Shown here: positions 1 through 6,050 of the stretch, piece by piece
Position numbering within the stretch: position 1 is the first letter of the stretch
Layout of the letters: the number at the start of each line of letters is the position of its first letter
NCBI GenBank assembly: GCA_002402315.1
Contig: DHFP01000141.1
Span: 1 to 8,676, forward strand
Direction of reading: 5' to 3'
DNA: 8,676 nucleotides
Origin: Clostridiales bacterium UBA4821
GTDB taxonomy: Bacteria > Bacillota > Clostridia > Acetivibrionales > UBA4821
Translations under genes and position numbers: made by a program
Notes under the pieces: generated by a model
What the model was told of the DNA's origin: nothing
Databases searched by the model: none
What the model saw: the letters and a program-made list of their open reading frames with translations, nothing else

Positions 1-762
1 GTAAGCAGTATAGCCCAAACGACAGCAACCGGAAACGGAAACGTAACTGCCTTGGGAGTGCCGAATCCTACTCAGCATGGTCACGTTTGGAGTACATCTG
101 CAAACCCTACTGTCAGTCTTGCGACTAAAACAACCTTAGGGGCAAAAAATACAACGGGAGCATTTACATCAAGCATAACAGGCTTAACGGCAGGCACGAC
201 CTATTACGTAAAAGCATATGCAACCAATACCGCCGGAACAAGCTACGGAAGCGAGGTAAGCTTTACAACGACCGGTACTGTACCGGTAGGGGATATAACA
301 ATGACAGACAGGGTAACGGCTGCCAACATAGGCGTTGACCCTCATAAAAACAGGTACATGCCCATGAACGAGGTTATTGTAAGGGTTGATATTGATCCAA
401 AGGCACCGAGTGTAGGTTATTATGACAAATGCTTTATAAAGATATATTTAAATACGAGCGGTACCGTACCCGGAATGGGAACATATCAAGAGAATCTTGA
501 GGTGGATATGTACAGTAATATAGGTGTAGGAAAGCTTGTAAATAATAACATTGAATATGTAATAAACAACCCGAGCAGAACCCCTTATAATGTGTATTTT
601 ACATTTAAATTCGATAAGAAGAATAAGCTGGCCAAACTAAACAATACCAATATTTTACTCAAGGCCGAGGTTGTTCACGTAAGAACGGCTGATGGTATTG
701 CAAACTTGAAGACATCTTTCCTCCCAATATTGATAAGGGATGCAAAGGTAAGTTTGGATTAG
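1..762 (+). CDS. 3' part of a surface/secreted protein with an FN3-like repeat
   Basis: The reading frame is open from base 1 to the TAG at 760-762, so this is the C-terminal 253 residues of a larger protein whose start lies outside the window. GTG at 52 is in frame but sits inside the repeat and is not a credible start. Visible residues 1 to about 95 form one FN3/Ig-like repeat rich in Thr, Ser, Gly and Asn, with the typical closing pattern GTTYYVKAYATN followed by YGSEVSFTT. This type is common in repeat-built surface and S-layer-associated proteins of clostridia. Residues about 98-253 are a different, predicted mostly beta-strand module with regularly spaced hydrophobics; I do not recognise it. 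No membrane anchor or sorting signal is visible at the C-terminus. The next gene starts 18 bases downstream with no terminator between, so the two may be co-transcribed. An extracellular or cell-wall location is inferred from the repeat. Confidence 0.8.
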   Translation, partial: VSSIAQTTATGNGNVTALGVPNPTQHGHVWSTSANPTVSLATKTTLGAKNTTGAFTSSITGLTAGTTYYVKAYATNTAGTSYGSEVSFTTTGTVPVGDITMTDRVTAANIGVDPHKNRYMPMNEVIVRVDIDPKAPSVGYYDKCFIKIYLNTSGTVPGMGTYQENLEVDMYSNIGVGKLVNNNIEYVINNPSRTPYNVYFTFKFDKKNKLAKLNNTNILLKAEVVHVRTADGIANLKTSFLPILIRDAKVSLD

Positions 763-780
763 TATAAGAGGGGGATATGA

Positions 781-1260
781 GTGAGGCTGCCAAGAATATT
801 GAGAAAGAGGTACATACCGGATGAAGTTGTTGATATATCCGGAGATGAAATTCTGTATCTTGACGACAGCCTTATGGTTACACGGTGGAAGGTTATTCAT
901 CCCCGCGAAGACATAGAAGGAGGCATATCATTCTCATTCTTGGACAAAGGCTATAAAATAAGCCGTTTCAATCGGAAGAACGGCGGATTTGCCTACTGGT
1001 ACTGCGATATTGTAGATGTGCAGATAGACAGGGAGACCAACACATATACCTTTATCGACCTGCTGGCTGATGTAAAGATTATGCCGGATGGAAGGGTTGT
1101 TGTTCTTGATGTAGAAGAGATAGCGGAAGCACTGGAAAAGTCGGTAATCACCCGGGAGCAGGCGTGCGATGCCTTAAGAAAACTCGGCGGTCTTCTGGAT
1201 ATGATTTATGCAGGGCAGTTCCCGCCATCCAGGGTACAGGAATTTATAGAAAAAGCATAA
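781..1260 (+). CDS. DUF402 domain protein
   Basis: A 159-residue protein of the DUF402 family. Family signs are the VIHPREDIEGGIS stretch (about 38-50), the FLDKGYKISRF segment (53-63), YWYCDI (72-77) and the acidic core FIDLLADVKIMPDG...LDVEEI (91-114), followed by a helical tail (115-159). In structurally studied relatives (nucleoside di/triphosphatases and FomD-like enzymes), conserved Asp/Glu residues bind divalent metal and act on phosphate esters; D76, D93, D97 and D110 are candidates here. The substrate cannot be read from sequence. The GTG start is chosen because a TGA lies immediately upstream in frame and AGAGGGGG (767-774) sits 6 bases before it; the ATG at 777 is out of frame and stops after 15 codons. 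A terminator follows 27 bases after the stop. The protein is probably cytosolic, with no signal peptide. Confidence 0.85.
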   Translation: MRLPRILRKRYIPDEVVDISGDEILYLDDSLMVTRWKVIHPREDIEGGISFSFLDKGYKISRFNRKNGGFAYWYCDIVDVQIDRETNTYTFIDLLADVKIMPDGRVVVLDVEEIAEALEKSVITREQACDALRKLGGLLDMIYAGQFPPSRVQEFIEKA

Positions 1261-1279
1261 TTAACAAAAAGAGTATTAA

Positions 1280-1307
1280 TTTACGTTATGAGCATATTAA
1301 TTATAAT
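1280..1307 (+). promoter_or_regulatory. Sigma-A-like promoter for the 1343 gene, embedded in the terminator
   Basis: TTTACG (1280-1285), a 16-base spacer and a perfect TATAAT (1302-1307). Transcription would start near 1314, leaving a leader of about 29 bases with a GGAG RBS. Because the -10 box lies in the terminator loop and the predicted start in its right arm, the new transcript would lack the hairpin and escape it. Confidence 0.5.
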
Positions 1308-1323
1308 GAAATGCTCATTTTTT
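1288..1323 (+). terminator. Rho-independent terminator after the DUF402 gene
   Basis: A perfect 8-bp stem, ATGAGCAT (1288-1295) with ATGCTCAT (1311-1318), encloses a 15-base loop and is followed by six T (1318-1323). The stem is only moderately GC-rich and the loop is long, so efficiency may be partial. The loop contains the -10 box of the promoter for the next gene. Confidence 0.6.
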
Positions 1324-1342
1324 ATTGTGGAGATGATAGCCA

Positions 1343-1825
1343 ATGAATAAAAAAAAGAAGTCACTTTCATTCAGGTTTTTTAAGGTTGAGGGCGTAAAAA
1401 TAGAAAGACTGCTCATAATAATTTTCTCTATCTGTTTTGCACTGCTTATTTTAGCTCAGGTTCTTATGACATTTCCCAATGCAAGGATGTTTTTGACACA
1501 GGAAGAAAAGGTGGAAGGTGTGTTTCTGGAAAAATCGGATGCACTATATGACAAGGGAGTAGTGGTTATTGAGCTTATAAATCATGAGAGAATAGATGCG
1601 GCATGGGTTCTTGTAAACGGACAAAAGAAAGTTAACTTCACCGGCAAACAGGTAAGCATATCTGTAAAGGATACCGACCTGATTGAAGTTGACGGAACCA
1701 AGGTGGATGGCATAATCAAGGTTAGGATTGCCTCATGCAGTACAAATATCGACCTTCTAATAGACAACAGTGTCCTGGATATTGACGGAAATATTGGTGT
1801 TCTGGCAAGGGCAAGGCTGAAATAA
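1343..1825 (+). CDS. Small single-pass membrane protein of unknown function
   Basis: A 160-residue protein I do not recognise. A short basic N-terminus (MNKKKK..., residues 1-21) precedes one strongly hydrophobic helix (about 22-44), predicted to anchor the protein with the rest outside the cell. Residues about 55-160 alternate hydrophobic and charged positions (for example VVVIELIN 73-80, VSISVKD 104-110, IKVRIASC 125-132), which suggests a compact all-beta domain. There is a single Cys (132) outside the membrane. The ATG start is supported by GGAGATG (1329-1335) about 10 bases upstream. The gene has its own promoter candidate at 1280-1307, and a new promoter-like sequence follows at 1831, so it is probably monocistronic. 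The substrate, partner and role are unknown; a cell-envelope function is only inferred from topology. Confidence 0.75.
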   Translation: MNKKKKSLSFRFFKVEGVKIERLLIIIFSICFALLILAQVLMTFPNARMFLTQEEKVEGVFLEKSDALYDKGVVVIELINHERIDAAWVLVNGQKKVNFTGKQVSISVKDTDLIEVDGTKVDGIIKVRIASCSTNIDLLIDNSVLDIDGNIGVLARARLK

Positions 1826-1830
1826 ATATC

Positions 1831-1859
1831 TTGTATATCTTTTTTTGTTGTTTTATAAT
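1831..1859 (+). promoter_or_regulatory. Sigma-A-like promoter upstream of aroH
   Basis: TTGTAT (1831-1836), a 17-base spacer and a perfect TATAAT (1854-1859). The -35 box matches consensus only in its first three bases, but the spacing is ideal. Transcription starting near 1866 would give a leader of about 134 bases before the aroH start, containing the AT-rich repeat (1929-1959) and a small GC-rich hairpin (1964-1978). No T-box motif was seen in that leader. Confidence 0.4.
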
Positions 1860-1928
1860 TAATTTTGATTAATTTCTAAAGCAGTTACAAATATAAATAA
1901 GTTTTTTACAAAATAAAAGGTTTTTTAT

Positions 1929-1959
1929 TGTCAATTGTACATTGTAAATTGTCAATTGA
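1929..1959. repeat. AT-rich short interspersed repeat, copy A (upstream of aroH)
   Basis: An AT-rich block built from overlapping TCAATTG / GTACATTG words. Bases 1937-1958 match the reverse complement of 2387-2408 at 20 of 22 positions by my reading, so the two copies bracket aroH in inverted orientation. It falls in an upstream in-frame extension of aroH that is open back to 1928 but is not believable as protein. Confidence 0.6.
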
Positions 1960-1963
1960 ATAT

Positions 1964-1978
1964 CGTGCCTTGAGCACG
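1964..1978 (+). promoter_or_regulatory. GC-rich hairpin just upstream of the aroH ribosome binding site
   Basis: CGTGC (1964-1968) pairs with GCACG (1974-1978) around the loop CTTGA, ending four bases before the AAAGGA at 1982-1987. It contrasts with the very AT-rich surroundings. It could affect translation initiation of aroH or be the tail of the adjacent repeat element; the sequence alone does not decide. Confidence 0.35.
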
Positions 1979-1999
1979 GCGAAAGGAATGATAGTTAAT

Positions 2000-2365
2000 A
2001 TGCCGGTGCGTGCAGTTAGAGGGGCTACAACCGTAAAGGAGAATACTCGGGAAGATATAATTGCATCTACAACAGAACTTCTGAATGAGATTGTCGGTAG
2101 AAATGAACTGTTGATAGATGATATTATCAGTGTAATATTTTCTTCTACTGCTGACCTGGACTCGGCATTCCCTGCAGCAGCTGCCAGAGAAATGGGATGG
2201 AAGTATGTTCCTCTTATGTGTACAAATGAGATAAATGTTTCCGGGAGTCTCAAAAAGTGTATAAGAGTCCTTATGCATATCAATACGGACAAGAAGCCTG
2301 AGAATATAAAGCATGTCTACCTGCACGGGGCTAAGGTACTGAGACCGGATTTGGCCGGTGAATAA
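2000..2365 (+). CDS. aroH: Chorismate mutase, AroH type
   Basis: A 121-residue monofunctional chorismate mutase of the AroH (Bacillus subtilis-type, trimeric) fold. It converts chorismate to prephenate, the first committed step to phenylalanine and tyrosine, in the cytosol. The N-terminal signature VRAVRGATTV carries the active-site Arg7. C74, E77, R89 and Y107 fall where B. subtilis has C75, E78, R90 and Y108, and R115 matches R116, so the catalytic set looks complete. Length is close to the usual 120-127. ATG at 2000 is chosen because the family starts with M-x-VRA-RGATT; AAAGGA (1982-1987) is a rather distant RBS (12 bases). The ATG at 1988 directly abuts that RBS, and the frame open back to 1928 would translate a DNA repeat. 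No terminator separates it from cmk, 97 bases downstream, so co-transcription is likely. Confidence 0.93.
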   Translation: MPVRAVRGATTVKENTREDIIASTTELLNEIVGRNELLIDDIISVIFSSTADLDSAFPAAAAREMGWKYVPLMCTNEINVSGSLKKCIRVLMHINTDKKPENIKHVYLHGAKVLRPDLAGE

Positions 2366-2380
2366 GGCACAGCTTGAGAA

Positions 2381-2412
2381 AATGTACAATTAACAATTGA
2401 CAATGTACAGTT
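2381..2412. repeat. AT-rich short interspersed repeat, copy B (downstream of aroH)
   Basis: Begins with AATGTACA and ends with AATGTACAGTT, around an ACAATTGACA core. Bases 2387-2408 are the near-perfect inverted counterpart of 1937-1958. It lies in the aroH-cmk gap and has no T-run, so it does not look like a terminator. Internally it is imperfectly palindromic. Confidence 0.6.
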
Positions 2413-2462
2413 AAAAGCAAAAGCAAAATAATTATAAATTTGAAAAGGAAGGATACTTAGCA

Positions 2463-3143
2463 TTGGATAAAAAGACAGCCATAGCCATAGACGGGCCGGC
2501 TGGAGCAGGAAAAAGCACCATAGCAAGAATGCTGGCGGAAAAGCTGGGTATAGTTTACATAGATACCGGAGCCATGTACAGGGCAGTAGCCCTTGAAGCA
2601 GTAAGAAGAGGTATAGACACAAAAGACAGGAAAAAACTCGAGGAAATGGTTAGAGAAGTGGACATATCCATAAAACTAACTGGCCAGGGTCAGGCAGTCT
2701 TTCTTGGGAAAGAAAACGTAAACCATCTTATCAGGACTCCCGAAATATCAATAGGCTCATCTAATGTGGCAGCCGTTCCGGAAGTGAGGAAAAAGATGGT
2801 AGAGCTTCAACGGGAGATAGCCGGGACAAACAGTATAGTCATGGACGGAAGGGATATTGGTACACGCGTTATCCCGGATGCCGGCCTGAAAATATTTCTT
2901 ACGGCTTCAGTTGAAGAGAGGGCAAAAAGAAGATACAAGGAATTGAATGAGGCTGGAAACACTTCAGTTACACTGCAGGAAGTGGAAGACGATATAAGAT
3001 ACAGGGATTTAAATGATATGACGAGAGACTGCGACCCTTTGAGACCTGCCGATGATGCAAAAATATTAGACACAACCGGTATTCCTGTAGAGCAGGTGGT
3101 AGAACTCATAATGGAAGAATTGTATAAATTGATGGAGGACTAG
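2463..3143 (+). CDS. cmk: Cytidylate (CMP) kinase
   Basis: A 226-residue CMP/dCMP kinase, which transfers phosphate from ATP to CMP or dCMP in the cytosol and so supplies CDP for RNA, DNA and lipid precursors. The P-loop GPAGAGKST is at 11-19, the DTGAMYRA motif at 34-41, the CMP-binding DGRDIGT at 128-134, and the RDxxDxxR...PLRPADDA segment at about 181-199. Length and motif order are normal for the bacterial Cmk family. The start is TTG, supported by GGAAGG (2447-2452) 10 bases upstream and by alignment of MDKKTAIAIDGPAGAGKST with family N-termini. The ispH gene starts three bases after the stop. In many clostridia plsC lies in this neighbourhood; here it is absent between cmk and ispH. 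Confidence 0.96.
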   Translation: MDKKTAIAIDGPAGAGKSTIARMLAEKLGIVYIDTGAMYRAVALEAVRRGIDTKDRKKLEEMVREVDISIKLTGQGQAVFLGKENVNHLIRTPEISIGSSNVAAVPEVRKKMVELQREIAGTNSIVMDGRDIGTRVIPDAGLKIFLTASVEERAKRRYKELNEAGNTSVTLQEVEDDIRYRDLNDMTRDCDPLRPADDAKILDTTGIPVEQVVELIMEELYKLMED

Positions 3144-3146
3144 AGC

Positions 3147-4337
3147 TTGGATATTATTCTTGCCGGAACAGCAGGATTCTGCTTTGGTGTAAATAGAGCC
3201 ATCAGGATGGTTGAAGACTGTCTTGACAATAATAAGGGGAAAAGGATATATTCACATGGACAGGTTATTCATAACAAGCAGGTGATTGAAGACCTTCAGG
3301 GAAAAGGACTGAAGGTGATTGAAGATATTGACCGGGTTGATGAGGGTATACTTATTATCAGGGCGCATGGAATTTCTCCCGCCATATATGAACAGATTAA
3401 AAAGAAAAATGTTGAAGCTGTAGATACCACATGCCCTTTTGTCAAGAAGATACATATAAAGGTTAAGGAGCGCAGCTGTGAAGGCTGTAAAATAGTAATA
3501 GCAGGTGACAGGAATCATCCTGAAGTGATTGGTATAATGGGATGGGACAAGGATGCTGTTGTGGTAGGCAGTGAACAGGAAGCGCAAGAACTGGAGTTAA
3601 GCGGGAAGGTTTGTGTTGTCGCCCAAACTACATTGTCGAAAGAAAAATGGGACGATATTTGTGGTATAATAAAGCAGAAGGTAAATGATGCGGAATTCTG
3701 CAACACGATATGCAGTGCAACCTCGGAAAGGCAAAAAGAAGCCAGGGAAATAGCAGGCAAAGTGGATGCTATGATTGTAATCGGCGATCCCGGGAGTTCA
3801 AATACAAGAAAGCTTTATGAAATCAGCAGGAAATATTGTGAAAACACATTTTTAATAGAGAATAAAGAACAGTTGGAAAAAATACTTGAAACTGAAAAAG
3901 TATTTTTATATAGAACACAAGACGGAAGACTCGGGACTGATATCAAGGTAGGGGTTACAGCGGGAGCTTCAACTCCTGACCGCATCATCAAGGAGGTTAT
4001 TGGTAGGATGAGTGAAGAAAACAAGCAAGTCGAAGAAATGAGCTTCGAGGAATTATTCGAGAATTCAATGAGGGTAATTCACGATGGCGAGGTTGTCAAG
4101 GGTAAGATTATCGGAGTGACCGGCAAGGAAATATTTGTTGACCTGGGATACAAGGCCGATGGGATAATACCTCTTGAGGAATTGTCCGATGCTCCGGAAG
4201 AGAAGCTCTTGGACAAGTATAAGGCCGGAGATGAAATTGAAGTATATATCCTGAAGGTAAATGATGGGGAAGGAAACGCCTTGATTATCTCAAAGGATGG
4301 GACAAGGTTTCCGAAGCCTTTGAATCAGGTGAGATAG
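3147..4337 (+). CDS. ispH: IspH (HMBPP reductase) with S1 domain 1; broken bifunctional gene
   Basis: 4-Hydroxy-3-methylbut-2-enyl diphosphate reductase, the last enzyme of the MEP isoprenoid pathway, a [4Fe-4S] enzyme making IPP and DMAPP. The three cluster cysteines are visible: C12 (AGFCFGV), C96 (DTTCPFV) and C189 (TICSAT). So are H42, H124 with E126 (NHPEV), the SSNT motif (217-220) and AGAST (273-277). Residues 1 to about 285 are the full enzyme. Residues about 314-383 form one complete S1 RNA-binding domain, as in clostridial IspH/S1 fusions. The frame leaves the family pattern after ALIISK (378-383) and ends in 13 unrelated residues. The expected continuation, KGWDKVSEAFESGEIVKG, is in the -1 frame from 4292. 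TTG start, with GGAGG (3134-3138) inside the cmk end. IspH activity is probably intact; fusion to the remaining S1 domains is lost unless this is a sequence error. Confidence 0.93.
   Translation: MDIILAGTAGFCFGVNRAIRMVEDCLDNNKGKRIYSHGQVIHNKQVIEDLQGKGLKVIEDIDRVDEGILIIRAHGISPAIYEQIKKKNVEAVDTTCPFVKKIHIKVKERSCEGCKIVIAGDRNHPEVIGIMGWDKDAVVVGSEQEAQELELSGKVCVVAQTTLSKEKWDDICGIIKQKVNDAEFCNTICSATSERQKEAREIAGKVDAMIVIGDPGSSNTRKLYEISRKYCENTFLIENKEQLEKILETEKVFLYRTQDGRLGTDIKVGVTAGASTPDRIIKEVIGRMSEENKQVEEMSFEELFENSMRVIHDGEVVKGKIIGVTGKEIFVDLGYKADGIIPLEELSDAPEEKLLDKYKAGDEIEVYILKVNDGEGNALIISKDGTRFPKPLNQVR
4288..4298 (+). other. Frame break inside ispH-S1 (linker between S1 domains 1 and 2)
   Basis: Upstream frame reads ...ATC TCA AAG GAT; downstream frame reads AAA GGA TGG GAC (KGWD) from 4292, a -1 relation. 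Clostridial homologues as I know them read roughly SKKRVDxxKGWD here, so about seven codons plus one base (about 22 bases) appear to be missing. The exact size is inference. Both flanking S1 domains are otherwise intact. Confidence 0.7.
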
Positions 4338-4360
4338 TAAAAGGTATAGTCAGTGAAGTT

Positions 4361-5257
4361 GTGAATGCCGGTGTAATAGCTTTGGTAAGCGGAATAAGGG
4401 TATTTATTCCTGCTTCACTGCTTGGAGATAGGCATGTAGATGATTTGAGCCAGTTTTTAAAGAAGTCCATTAATCTCAAGATTATTGATTTTAACAGACA
4501 AAAAAAGAAAGTTGTCGGTTCAAATAGAGCTGTTATTCAGAAGGAAAAGGAAGAAGCCAGGAAAAACCTCTGGGAGAAGATTGAGGTTGGACAGGTTATA
4601 AAGGGAACAGTAAAGAGGCTGGCAGACTTTGGCGTCTTTGTGGATATTGGCGGTATTGATGGTCTGATTCACATATCGGAATTATCATGGAACAGAATCA
4701 AGCATCCGTCCGAAGTGGTTAAGGAAGGTCAGGAAGTCGAGGTTACCGTACTGGATATAAATAGGGAAAAAGAAAAGGTATCCTTAGGATATAAGAAGAC
4801 TGTGGATGACCCATGGCAGAGCGGGATAAAAAATTACGGAACAGGTAAGATAGTAAAAGGCAAGGTGGTTAACCTTATGCCGTTTGGAGCCTTTGTTGAA
4901 ATTGAGCCCGGACTGACAGGCCTGGTTCACATTTCGCAGATATCCGATAAAAGAATAAACAAGCCCCAGGAGGTTCTTTCACTTGGACAGGAGGTTGAGG
5001 CAAAGATAACCGAGATTGACATGGAGAAAAAGAAAATATCCATGAGCATTAAAGAAGCTTTGCCGATTGAGACTGTTGAAGAGAAAAACGGGAGAGAAAA
5101 GAAAGTCGATGAGGTAATCCCTGATGAGCACAAGGAAGAAATGAACCTGACGCTTGGCGATTTGGTTGAAAAGGCTGAGAAAGAACCGGTAGAATTAGAA
5201 GCTGAGCCGGAGCAGGTTCCTTTAGAAGATAAAGAGGATGAAGCAGCCGAAAAGTAA
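4361..5257 (+). CDS. S1 domains 2-4 of the broken IspH-S1 gene (ribosomal protein S1-like)
   Basis: The 3' portion of the ispH-S1 gene in the -1 frame. Homology starts at 4292 (KGWDKVSEAF...), before the first usable start codon, GTG 4361. Counting from that GTG, residues 1-53 are the body of S1 domain 2, 74-146 domain 3 (GQVIKGTVKRLADFGVFVDI), 161-233 domain 4 (GKIVKGKVVNLMPFGAFVEI), and 234-298 a charged, Glu-rich tail. Domains 3 and 4 carry the canonical FGVFVDI/FGAFVEI and GLIHIS/GLVHIS RNA-binding motifs. A GTG start would cut off the first strand of domain 2, and no good RBS lies at the right distance (AAAAGG at 4339-4344 is 16 bases away). If this is a real mutation, the fragment is either made by reinitiation after the TAG at 4335-4337 or not made. 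A strong terminator follows. Confidence 0.8.
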   Translation: MNAGVIALVSGIRVFIPASLLGDRHVDDLSQFLKKSINLKIIDFNRQKKKVVGSNRAVIQKEKEEARKNLWEKIEVGQVIKGTVKRLADFGVFVDIGGIDGLIHISELSWNRIKHPSEVVKEGQEVEVTVLDINREKEKVSLGYKKTVDDPWQSGIKNYGTGKIVKGKVVNLMPFGAFVEIEPGLTGLVHISQISDKRINKPQEVLSLGQEVEAKITEIDMEKKKISMSIKEALPIETVEEKNGREKKVDEVIPDEHKEEMNLTLGDLVEKAEKEPVELEAEPEQVPLEDKEDEAAEK

Positions 5258-5269
5258 ACATTGTCTGAT

Positions 5270-5313
5270 AATAAAGTTAAAGCTCTACGGAAAAGTGGAG
5301 CTTTAACTTTATT
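5270..5313 (+). terminator. Strong hairpin terminator after the aroH-cmk-ispH-S1 block
   Basis: Left arm 5270-5288 pairs with right arm 5295-5313: 19 bp including one G-U, around the 6-base loop GGAAAA. The core is AAAGCTC with GAGCTTT. A short T-rich tail follows, and the A-rich left flank would let it work on the opposite strand too. It begins 12 bases after the S1 stop codon and separates the housekeeping block from the sigma-factor unit. Confidence 0.85.
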
Positions 5314-5424
5314 TTAAACAGTGCAGCAAATAGTAAAAGTATGTAGAGAAAATGGGTTGTTAATTTATTTTCCTGATATTACGAAATATTACACATCTTC
5401 TAAAAAAAATTTATTCCAATCAGC

Positions 5425-5458
5425 AACTTTTTCTATTTTAATCTGTTTAACTTATAAG
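5425..5458 (+). promoter_or_regulatory. Possible promoter of the ECF sigma unit (weak)
   Basis: Two overlapping weak readings. One is ECF-like: CAACTTT (AAC at 5425-5427) followed about 15 bases later by TCTG. The other is sigma-A-like: TTTCTA (5430-5435), 17 bases, TATAAG (5453-5458). Neither is convincing; listed because autoregulation is usual for ECF units and the remaining gap (5314-5480) holds nothing better. Confidence 0.2.
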
Positions 5459-5480
5459 AGGGGTAAACGGAGGTGAGAAA

Positions 5481-6050
5481 TTGAATGAGGATTTACTTAT
5501 TAAAGGATGTCAGAGGGGGAGAAGAAAAGATTTTGAGGAACTTATCGGAAGATATTATTACCCTCTTCTAAAGTTTTTCTCAAAGTACGATGTAAACAAA
5601 CAAACGTGTGAAGACCTTACACATGACACCATACTGAAGATGATAGAAAACATTGAAAAATACAAAGTGGTTGGAAATGCAAAATTTTCTACATGGTTGT
5701 TTACTATAGCTTACAATACACTGTTAAATTACGTAAGCAAGATTTCCAATAAAAATGGAGAAGAAAGCCTTACTGAAATAGAAAGCGTCATACCTTCAGG
5801 TCGAAGTACTGAGGACGAAGCTCTGAGAAATATTGACAGCAATGACGTGAAGCTCAAGGTAGATTCTCTTTCAATTGAAGATAAGGCGTTGATTAACTTA
5901 AGATATATACATGGATTCGGATACAAAGATATTTCGCAAGTGATGAATATGCCTGAAAAGGCAGTCAAATGGAAGCTGCATGATGCACTAGAAAGACTTA
6001 GAAAGCTGTTTATAAAGGAGGCGAGAGCGGATGAATTGTCAGAGGTTTAG
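5481..6050 (+). CDS. ECF-family RNA polymerase sigma factor
   Basis: A 189-residue extracytoplasmic-function sigma factor, which directs RNA polymerase to a special promoter set when released from its anti-sigma factor. Region 2 spans about 15-88, with the core-binding and -10-reading stretch around EDLTHDTILKMIENIEKY (44-61) and FSTWLFTIAYNTLLNYV (69-85). An acidic linker follows (about 91-122). Region 4 spans about 125-178, with a helix-turn-helix around HGFGYKDISQVMNMPEKAVKWKLH. No region 3 or C-terminal extension is seen. TTG start, set by GGAGGTGAG (5469-5477) 7 bases upstream; the nearby ATG at 5484 is in another frame. The last 20 bases overlap the anti-sigma gene, so the two are translationally coupled. 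It is named only as ECF because I cannot assign its subgroup or target promoters. Confidence 0.93.
   Translation: MNEDLLIKGCQRGRRKDFEELIGRYYYPLLKFFSKYDVNKQTCEDLTHDTILKMIENIEKYKVVGNAKFSTWLFTIAYNTLLNYVSKISNKNGEESLTEIESVIPSGRSTEDEALRNIDSNDVKLKVDSLSIEDKALINLRYIHGFGYKDISQVMNMPEKAVKWKLHDALERLRKLFIKEARADELSEV

Noticed and set aside
1164..1346. Plus-strand frame of 60 codons
   Set aside because: Overlaps the end of the DUF402 gene in another frame and crosses the terminator; no RBS.
1928..1999. N-terminal extension of aroH
   Set aside because: It would translate the AT-rich repeat and the hairpin, and homologues begin at M-x-VRA-RGATT.
1866..1999. T-box or other riboswitch in the aroH leader
   Set aside because: No T-box core sequence and no terminator/antiterminator pair were found; only one short hairpin.
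1906..2389. Two long minus-strand frames opposite aroH
   Set aside because: Both cover the clear chorismate mutase gene, lack ribosome sites and show no family pattern; they are mirror frames.
4288..4300. Programmed -1 frameshift joining the two parts of ispH-S1
   Set aside because: No slippery heptamer of the X XXY YYZ type is present, no clear downstream structure was seen, and about seven conserved residues would still be missing.
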